A stretch of DNA of 35,784 nt. It comes from Acidobacteriota bacterium (GTDB lineage: Bacteria > Acidobacteriota > Vicinamibacteria > Marinacidobacterales > Marinacidobacteraceae). Location of the stretch: NCBI GenBank assembly GCA_028877265.1, contig JAPPGX010000132.1:1-35784 (forward strand), in the 5' to 3' direction. Numbering within the stretch: position 1 is the stretch's first letter; the number at the start of each line of letters is the position of its first letter. Positions 31,269 to 35,784 of this stretch are shown here, in pieces. The position numbers and the translations under genes are program-made. The notes under the pieces were generated by a model. That model searched no databases and was not told the origin of the DNA. It saw nothing but the letters and a program-made list of their open reading frames with translations.

Positions 31269-32150
31269 CTAGAGCTCGAAGTGGGCCAGGATGCGGTCGA
31301 GCGCCTCCTCGGTGGCCCGGTCGAGCAGGGCGGCGGGTGCGCGGATGCCCGTATGGGCGATCGCTCCCCTCCTCCGGAGCATCTCCTTGCGGATGGCCAT
31401 TCCGATGCCTTCCTGGAACTCGAACCGCATCACCGGCGCGTACTGGTAGAAGGCCGCCGCCGCCCCGTCGCGGTCACCGGCGTCCCAGCGAGAGACGACC
31501 GCCACGAGCAGCTTGGGATAGGCGAAACCGGTCATGGCGCCGGTGGCGCCGGAGATGAGCTCCTCGATGAGGTAGGCGCCCCCGAGGCCGCCGAAGATCC
31601 CGATGTCGAGCCCCTCGGTGCGTTCCCGGATGCGCGCCGCCTTGTAGGGGGTGGGCGCGTCCTCGAGCTTGATCGTGCGCGCCGAGGGGATCTCCCGGCA
31701 GATGCGCGCGAGGAGATCGGGTTCCATGTGGAAGCCCGAGATCGGCGGGAAGTCCTGGATCACGACGGGGATCGAGATCGCTTCGGCGATCCGGGCGAAG
31801 TGCCGGAAGATCGCCTCGGAGTTGCACTTCGGCGCGCGGGGCGGGGAAACCATGACCCCGGCGGCGCCGGCGCGTTCGGCGGCGCGGCAGCGCTCGAGGC
31901 AGACGTCGAGGCCCGGTCCGGTGGCGCCCACGATGACCGGCGCCCGGCCGTCCGCGTGGGTCATGCTGGCGTCGAGGATCTCGTCCCGTTCCCGGTCGGA
32001 GATCCGCGCGACCTCGCTCGTGACCCCGAGAGCGGTGAAACCGGAGACCCCGTCCTCGAGGAACAGGTCGATGACCCGCCCCAGGCTCGGAGAATCGAAG
32101 CTCCCGTCGGGAGCAAAGGGGGTCGGAAGGACCGAATAGACGCCTTGCAT
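31269..32150 (-). CDS. DapA/NAL-family aldolase or deaminase
   Basis: The 293-residue protein is a class I Schiff-base TIM barrel of the dihydrodipicolinate synthase family. The Schiff-base Lys161 is in ARTIKLEDAP. The GxTGE signature reads GVTSEV. The catalytic tyrosine of the YNVP motif in true DHDPS is replaced: VVIQDFPPISG has Gln132 there. It is therefore unlikely to be lysine-biosynthetic DapA. Family members in hydroxyproline degradation act as 1-pyrroline-4-hydroxy-2-carboxylate deaminases, which fits this neighbourhood, but other 2-oxo-acid lyases are possible. A GAGAAT hexamer (minus, 32162-32157) lies 6 nt before ATG 32150. Confidence 0.87.
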   Translation of the reverse strand: MQGVYSVLPTPFAPDGSFDSPSLGRVIDLFLEDGVSGFTALGVTSEVARISDRERDEILDASMTHADGRAPVIVGATGPGLDVCLERCRAAERAGAAGVMVSPPRAPKCNSEAIFRHFARIAEAISIPVVIQDFPPISGFHMEPDLLARICREIPSARTIKLEDAPTPYKAARIRERTEGLDIGIFGGLGGAYLIEELISGATGAMTGFAYPKLLVAVVSRWDAGDRDGAAAAFYQYAPVMRFEFQEGIGMAIRKEMLRRRGAIAHTGIRAPAALLDRATEEALDRILAHFEL

Positions 32151-32156
32151 GCCGCG

Positions 32157-32162
32157 ATTCTC
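32157..32162 (-). promoter_or_regulatory. -10 element for the DapA-family gene
   Basis: GAGAAT on the minus strand ends 6 nt before the ATG. It is a one-base departure from TANNNT. Confidence 0.4.
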
Positions 32163-32185
32163 GCACAGGGGGGGCGCTCGTCTGG

Positions 32186-32191
32186 TACAAG
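32186..32191 (+). promoter_or_regulatory. Possible -10 element for OCD reductase 2
   Basis: TACAAG lies 7 nt before ATG 32199. It departs from TANNNT in the last base, so it is a weaker candidate than most. Confidence 0.35.
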
Positions 32192-32198
32192 ACCGCGC

Positions 32199-33185
32199 AT
32201 GAAATTGCGCCTTCTGTCCGCCGGCGAAGTTCGGGCCGCCATGCCCATGGCCGAGGCGATCCGGGCCGTCCGGCAGGCCTTCATGGAGCTCTCCGCGGGA
32301 CGGGCCACGATGCCCGTTCGGGCTCGCGTGGACGTGCCGAGCCGATCCGGGATCAGCCTCTACATGCCGGGCTATCTGGCGGGCGCCCACCAGCTCGCCA
32401 CCAAGATCGTCGGGATCTTTCCGGACAACCTGAGCCGCACGCCGCCGCTTCCCACGATCAACGCGCTGGTGGTGGTGCTGGACCCTGACACCGGGATGCC
32501 CGCCGGGGCGATGCACGGCGGGGTCCTCACCGCGATCCGCACCGGCGCGGCTTCGGGGGTGGCGACCGAGGAGCTCGCGCGGGACGACGTCCGGACCGCC
32601 GGCGTGCTCGGCGCCGGAGTCCAGGCGCGCACCCAGCTCGAAGCCATGGTCACGGCGCGCCCCGGGATCGAGAGCGCCAGCGTCTATGACCCGCGCGCCG
32701 AGGTGGCGGAGAGCTTCGCTGCGGACATGACGGAGGCGCTCGGCATTCCGGTGCGCGTGGCCCCATCCGCCGACGCGGTGGTCGCCGGGTCGGAGGTGAT
32801 CGCCGAGGCGACCACCTCGAACACCCCGGTCTTCTCCGACAACGCACTCCGGGACGACGCGCACCTGAACGCGATCGGCTCCTTCACGCCCGACATGCAG
32901 ATCGTTCCGGAAGCGACCGTCGTCCGTTCCGCGGTGGTGGTGGACCACCGCGAATCGTGTTGGGAAGAGACCGGCGACCTGATCCAGCCCCGCGACCGCG
33001 GCGTGATCACCGAGGACCACATCCTGGCCGAAATCGGGGAGATCTCCGCCGGAACCGCCCCTCGCCCGCAACACGGCCCCACGCTCTTCAAGACGGTCGG
33101 CACCGCCGTCCAGGACGTCGCCGTCGGCGCCGCGGCCCTCGCCCGCGCCGAGGAACACGGCCTCGGCACGGTGGTGGAGCTGTAA
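32199..33185 (+). CDS. OCD/mu-crystallin family reductase 2
   Basis: The 328-residue product is a second, clearly different OCD/mu-crystallin protein. It has AIRTGAASGVATEELA, the nucleotide-binding GVLGAGVQARTQLEAM, and TLFKTVGTAVQDVAVGA. Its active-site loop reads AIGSFTPDMQIVPEATV, the form seen in ketimine reductases and mu-crystallin rather than in ornithine cyclodeaminases. It is thus a good candidate 1-pyrroline-2-carboxylate or other cyclic ketimine reductase. It is divergent from the DapA-family gene and convergent with the FAH gene. Confidence 0.88.
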   Translation: MKLRLLSAGEVRAAMPMAEAIRAVRQAFMELSAGRATMPVRARVDVPSRSGISLYMPGYLAGAHQLATKIVGIFPDNLSRTPPLPTINALVVVLDPDTGMPAGAMHGGVLTAIRTGAASGVATEELARDDVRTAGVLGAGVQARTQLEAMVTARPGIESASVYDPRAEVAESFAADMTEALGIPVRVAPSADAVVAGSEVIAEATTSNTPVFSDNALRDDAHLNAIGSFTPDMQIVPEATVVRSAVVVDHRESCWEETGDLIQPRDRGVITEDHILAEIGEISAGTAPRPQHGPTLFKTVGTAVQDVAVGAAALARAEEHGLGTVVEL

Positions 33186-33191
33186 GAGCGG

Positions 33192-33232
33192 GAGCGCCGG
33201 TCTTCAGACCGGCACGCGGCCCGCAGGGCCGC
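33192..33232. terminator. Paired hairpins between convergent genes
   Basis: Two strong hairpins follow each other: GCCGGTC-TTCA-GACCGGC (33196-33213) and GCGGCCC-GCA-GGGCCGC (33216-33232). They lie between the convergent OCD-2 and FAH genes and lack a T tract. They may stop or stabilise transcripts from both sides. The first hairpin is an inverted variant of the REP-like units at 101 and 183. Confidence 0.5.
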
Positions 33233-33282
33233 AGGCGGCGTCACCGTCCATCACCCAAGAGCGCGTGCGCGGCGCGGTCCCG

Positions 33283-34140
33283 CTACGGCATCCGCCGGAC
33301 CGGGTTCTCCAGGCGCCCGATCGCCTCCACCTCCGCGCCCACGGTGTCGCCGTCCTCGATGACCATCGCCCCCGGCGTTCCGGTCAGCAGGATGTCCCCC
33401 GCCTTCCAGGTCATGTCCTCCGAGAAGAAGGAGATGAGCTTCTCCGGCGGATGGGTCATCGCCGCGACGAGGGCGCTCCGGGCCCGCTCGCCATTCAGCA
33501 GGGTCGAGGTGCGGACGGCCGGGAGCGATTCGCGGGTCGCCACCTCGTCGGGGGTGGCGAGGCAGGGGCCGAGGCTCAGGAAGGTGTCGAAGCTCTTCGC
33601 GCGGGTGAGGAACCGCGCGTTCTGGCGGAGGATGTCCTCGGCGGTCATGTCCACCGCCAGCGTGTAGGCACCCACCGCGGAAAGCGCGTCGCCGGGGGCG
33701 ATGTCCTGACCCGACCGGCCCAGCACGATCACCAGTTCGCCCTCCCCGGTGACCCGGTGCGAGGCCCGGGGCAGGCGGACCGTATCGCCCGGGCCGATGA
33801 TGGAGGCGTTCGGCCGCATGAACCCGACGGGCGTCGACGTCGTCTTCGCGTCGAGGTCGGCGGCGTGGGCGCGGTAGTTGAGCCCGATGCACCAGATCTT
33901 GGGTGGACGCACCAGGGGCGCCAGCAGCTCCGCTTCGTCCAGCGGGAGTCCACCGGAGGCGTCCGTCCCGGCGGCGGCCGCGGCGAGCGCCGGGAGACGG
34001 CCGTTCTGGACGACCTCATCGAGGTCCCCCGGGTCGGCCGGGGCGAGCTCGGGGGCGAGCGCCCGGATCGGGATCAGCCGGCCTCCAATCAGGACTCCGG
34101 CCTCCGCTCCGGAGGGAGTGGCGTAGCGGTAAAGGCGCAT
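33283..34140 (-). CDS. Fumarylacetoacetate hydrolase (FAH) family protein
   Basis: The 285-residue product has the FAH fold. PPKIWCIGLNYRAHAAD opens the catalytic domain (about residue 79). The two Glu metal ligands are in GEGELVIVLG and the Asp in AVDMTAED. KSFDTFLSLGP, LLNGE, GDILLTGTPGA and GAEVEAIGRLENPV follow. FAH-family enzymes hydrolyse or decarboxylate C-C bonds of acyl-pyruvates and related 2-oxo acids, often at the end of catabolic routes. ATG 34140 has TATTCT 6 nt upstream. The exact substrate is unknown. Confidence 0.9.
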   Translation of the reverse strand: MRLYRYATPSGAEAGVLIGGRLIPIRALAPELAPADPGDLDEVVQNGRLPALAAAAAGTDASGGLPLDEAELLAPLVRPPKIWCIGLNYRAHAADLDAKTTSTPVGFMRPNASIIGPGDTVRLPRASHRVTGEGELVIVLGRSGQDIAPGDALSAVGAYTLAVDMTAEDILRQNARFLTRAKSFDTFLSLGPCLATPDEVATRESLPAVRTSTLLNGERARSALVAAMTHPPEKLISFFSEDMTWKAGDILLTGTPGAMVIEDGDTVGAEVEAIGRLENPVRRMP

Positions 34141-34145
34141 CCGGC

Positions 34146-34152
34146 GAGAATA
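34146..34152. promoter_or_regulatory. Overlapping divergent -10 elements (FAH / larA)
   Basis: GAGAATA reads as TATTCT on the minus strand, ending 6 nt before the FAH ATG. On the plus strand it reads as GAGAAT, 11 nt before the larA GTG. Only 22 bp separate the two start codons, so both promoters must share this stretch. Confidence 0.55.
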
Positions 34153-34162
34153 CGCGGAAGCC

Positions 34163-35431
34163 GTGCGGATCCCACTCGACTACGGCGAGACCGGGCTCGA
34201 CCTCGCGCTCCCTCCCGCCGCCGAAGAACGAACGACCGTCATCCGCCCCCGCTTCCCCGCGCCGGTCACGTCGGAAGATGAGGCGATCGTGCGGGCGCTC
34301 CGGGCGCCGGACGCCGGCCCGCCGCTGGCGGAGCGCGTCCCCGAGGGCGCCACGGTGGCCATCTCGGTATGCGATCCCACCCGCGCCCAGCCCCGGGTCC
34401 CCATGCTGCGGGCCATCCTGGAAGAGATTCCGACCCCTCCCGAACGGGTGACGCTGCTCGTCGCCACCGGAACCCACCGGCCCGCGACCCCGGCCGAGCT
34501 CGAGGCCATGTTCGGAAGCGAGCTGCTCTCGGCGTGCGAGGTCGTGAACCACCGCTGTGGGGACGCATCCGAACTCGTCCGGCTTCCGGACGCGCAAGAC
34601 GGCGTTCCGGTGCTGCTCAACCGCCGCTTCCTCGAAGCCGACGTCCGCATCACCACCGGATTCGTCGAGCCGCACTTCTTCGCCGGCTTCTCCGGCGGGC
34701 CGAAGATGGTGGCGCCCGGGCTCGCCGGCATGGAGACGATCCTCGTGCTCCACGACGAGGCGCGCATCGGGCACCCGAGCGCGGTCTTCGGGATCACCGA
34801 GGGCAATCCCGTGCACGACGACGTGCGGGCGATTGCGCGGCAGGTGGGCGTGGACTTCGGGCTCGACGTGCTCCTCGACGGGGACAAGCGGATTACCGGG
34901 GTCTTCGGAGGCGACCTGCTCCAAGAGCACGCCCGCGCGTGCGTCCGCTCCCACGAGGAAGCGATGTGTCCGGTGGACCAGCCGTTCGAGGTCGTGGTGG
35001 CCACGAACTCCGGCTACCCGCTCGACCAGAACCTCTACCAGGCGGTGAAGGGGATGTCCGCCGCGGAACGGATCGTCGGGACCGGCGGGGCGATCTTCTG
35101 CGCCGCCGAGTGCCGGGACGGCATTCCGGACGAAGGAGCCTACGCCCGGGCGCTCCGGGCGGGCGGCACCCTGGCCGAGGTCCGGGCCGCGCTTGCGGCC
35201 GCCCCGGTGCGCCGTCCCGACGACTGGCAGATCCAGGTCCACTGCCGCATCCTCGAGCGCGCCAGCGTCGGACTCCATTCGTCGCTCGCCGAGGAGACGG
35301 TGCGGGCCGCGCACCTCGAGCCGGTCGCCGACCTGTCGCTCGCCTGCCGGGAGGCGCTCGGGGCGGCGGGGGAGGGGGCGCGGCTCGCCGTGCTCCCGCA
35401 CGGCCCGGTGACGATTCCCTACCTCCGCTGA
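34163..35431 (+). CDS. larA: LarA-type nickel-dependent 2-hydroxyacid racemase
   Basis: LarA enzymes invert the alpha carbon of 2-hydroxy acids with a covalently bound nickel-pincer nucleotide. The 422-residue product has the cofactor-binding SVCDPTRAQP, LLVATGTHRPAT (His105), and FVEPHFFAGFSGGPKMVAPGLAG, which supplies His171 and Lys181. These three line up at a constant offset with the catalytic His108, His174 and Lys184 of lactate racemase, and Lys181 would carry the cofactor. The usual GGRK reads GGPK. The C-terminal half has SGYPLDQNLYQAVKGM. Lactate is only one possible substrate, and the neighbours suggest an amino-acid-derived hydroxy acid. The cofactor maker larC is at 16868. Confidence 0.9.
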   Translation: MRIPLDYGETGLDLALPPAAEERTTVIRPRFPAPVTSEDEAIVRALRAPDAGPPLAERVPEGATVAISVCDPTRAQPRVPMLRAILEEIPTPPERVTLLVATGTHRPATPAELEAMFGSELLSACEVVNHRCGDASELVRLPDAQDGVPVLLNRRFLEADVRITTGFVEPHFFAGFSGGPKMVAPGLAGMETILVLHDEARIGHPSAVFGITEGNPVHDDVRAIARQVGVDFGLDVLLDGDKRITGVFGGDLLQEHARACVRSHEEAMCPVDQPFEVVVATNSGYPLDQNLYQAVKGMSAAERIVGTGGAIFCAAECRDGIPDEGAYARALRAGGTLAEVRAALAAAPVRRPDDWQIQVHCRILERASVGLHSSLAEETVRAAHLEPVADLSLACREALGAAGEGARLAVLPHGPVTIPYLR

Positions 35432-35784
35432 TCCGCTCGCCGGGTCTCCCGGACCCGAAATAGACACATGCTTGGCCGTCCGAGCCTGGAATAGACACAA
35501 GCTCGGATTCAGCCGGCTCACAAATAGACACATGCCTGATCTTCCGGACCCGAAACAGACACATGCTCGGGCCCAGCCGGCTTCCAAATAGACACATGCC
35601 TGGCTTTCCGGACCCGAAATAGACACATGCTCGGGCCCAGCCGGCTTCCAAATAGACACATGCCAGGATTCAGCTGGCTCTGGAGTTGAAGTTCCAAGCC
35701 GTACGCGTCGTGAGAGCGATCAGCGTTACGACGTGCGCGGTGCGGAGCACCGCCATACATGTCTTGTAACCGATATATTGCTCT
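35432..35784. other. Downstream region with repeat array, no gene
   Basis: No gene is supported here. Most of it is the 64-bp tandem repeat array. Minus-strand frames run through the array in all three phases only because the repeat unit lacks stops. The last 100 bases hold a fragment of the REP-like tail (35691-35701) and an AT-richer end. Confidence 0.6.
35441..35682 (+). repeat. 64-bp tandem repeat with seven 14-bp motifs
   Basis: The motif AAATAGACACATGC occurs at 35458, 35489 (GAATAGACACAAGC), 35522, 35553 (one change), 35586, 35617 and 35650. Spacings alternate 31, 33, 31, 33, 31, 33. The spacers are of two kinds: A, like CTGGCTTTCCGGACCCG (17 nt), and B, like TCGGGCCCAGCCGGCTTCC (19 nt). 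The true unit is therefore a 64-bp A+B repeat in just over three copies, with the most diverged copies at the edges. It could be an intergenic satellite or the multi-repeat end of an insertion sequence (IS21-family ends carry such repeats) whose transposase lies beyond the window. Confidence 0.88.

Noticed and set aside
31269-32150. Lysine-biosynthesis DapA
   Set aside because: The catalytic Tyr of the YNVP motif is replaced and the context is catabolic.
34016-35659. 547-codon minus-strand open frame over larA and the repeats
   Set aside because: It is antisense to a gene with conserved catalytic residues, and its peptide at the array is just the translated repeat, seen in all three minus frames.
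35441-35682. CRISPR array
   Set aside because: The 14-bp motifs are too short, and the 17- and 19-nt spacers themselves repeat as two recurring types, so this is a 64-bp tandem repeat. No cas gene is present.

Overview
The window is about 35.8 kb of dense, very GC-rich bacterial DNA. It carries 31 protein-coding genes that I can support, one tRNA gene and the RNase P RNA gene. The organism is a Gram-negative-type bacterium: there is an outer-membrane porin, a lipoprotein with a lipobox, an exported cyanophycinase and a type A RNase P RNA. It makes or uses selenocysteine (SelB) and the nickel-pincer cofactor (LarC, LarA). No gene fixes the phylum. An uncultured Acidobacteriota- or Gemmatimonadota-like lineage is a guess. 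The 47-base poly-C run at position 1 is most likely a contig-end artefact, so this looks like a metagenome-derived assembly.

Layout. 1-575: poly-C end, two REP-like palindromes and a minus-strand tRNA-Leu(CAG). 575-9.1 kb: RNase R, then a PhoR/PhoB-type two-component pair read on the minus strand, a divergent prephenate dehydratase, an OprO/P-like porin and an exopolyphosphatase of the Ppx/GppA family. The kinase, regulator, porin and Ppx together suggest phosphate handling. 9.2-16.3 kb: ApaH, an exported cyanophycinase-type peptidase, SelB, a coupled beta-lactamase-fold lipoprotein, an SRPBCC protein, a GNAT acetyltransferase and RadC. 16.3-21.6 kb: a Fur-family regulator divergent from larC-tatD, then ispB, a DUF309 gene and an NtrC-type regulator that ends inside the terminal repeat of a 181-bp MITE-like element. 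21.8-26.1 kb: rnpB, with a sugar-nucleotide epimerase starting 3 nt after it, an M23 peptidase, a ComEA-like helix-hairpin-helix protein, a type IV pseudopilin and a tiny membrane protein.

26.1-35.4 kb is a catabolic island. It holds a two-subunit aconitase X, an NSS-family sodium symporter, two ornithine-cyclodeaminase/mu-crystallin reductases, a monofunctional proline dehydrogenase, a DapA-family aldolase/deaminase, an FAH-family hydrolase and a LarA-type racemase. From known family chemistry, aconitase X (cis-3-hydroxy-L-proline to 1-pyrroline-2-carboxylate), an OCD-type reductase (to L-proline) and ProDH (to pyrroline-5-carboxylate) form a complete hydroxyproline-to-proline route, with a likely uptake transporter. 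This is the most system-like part of the window. After larA comes a 64-bp tandem repeat array containing seven copies of a 14-bp motif.

Expression signals. Many start codons lie 6-12 nt downstream of a TANNNT-like -10 hexamer with no Shine-Dalgarno sequence, which points to widespread leaderless transcription. The same hexamer sits 7 nt before the predicted 5' end of rnpB. Two divergent gene pairs appear to share one symmetric -10 element. Only a few genes, notably cyanophycinase and the ComEA-like gene, have a strong Shine-Dalgarno. ATGA and TTGA stop/start overlaps are used repeatedly for coupling.
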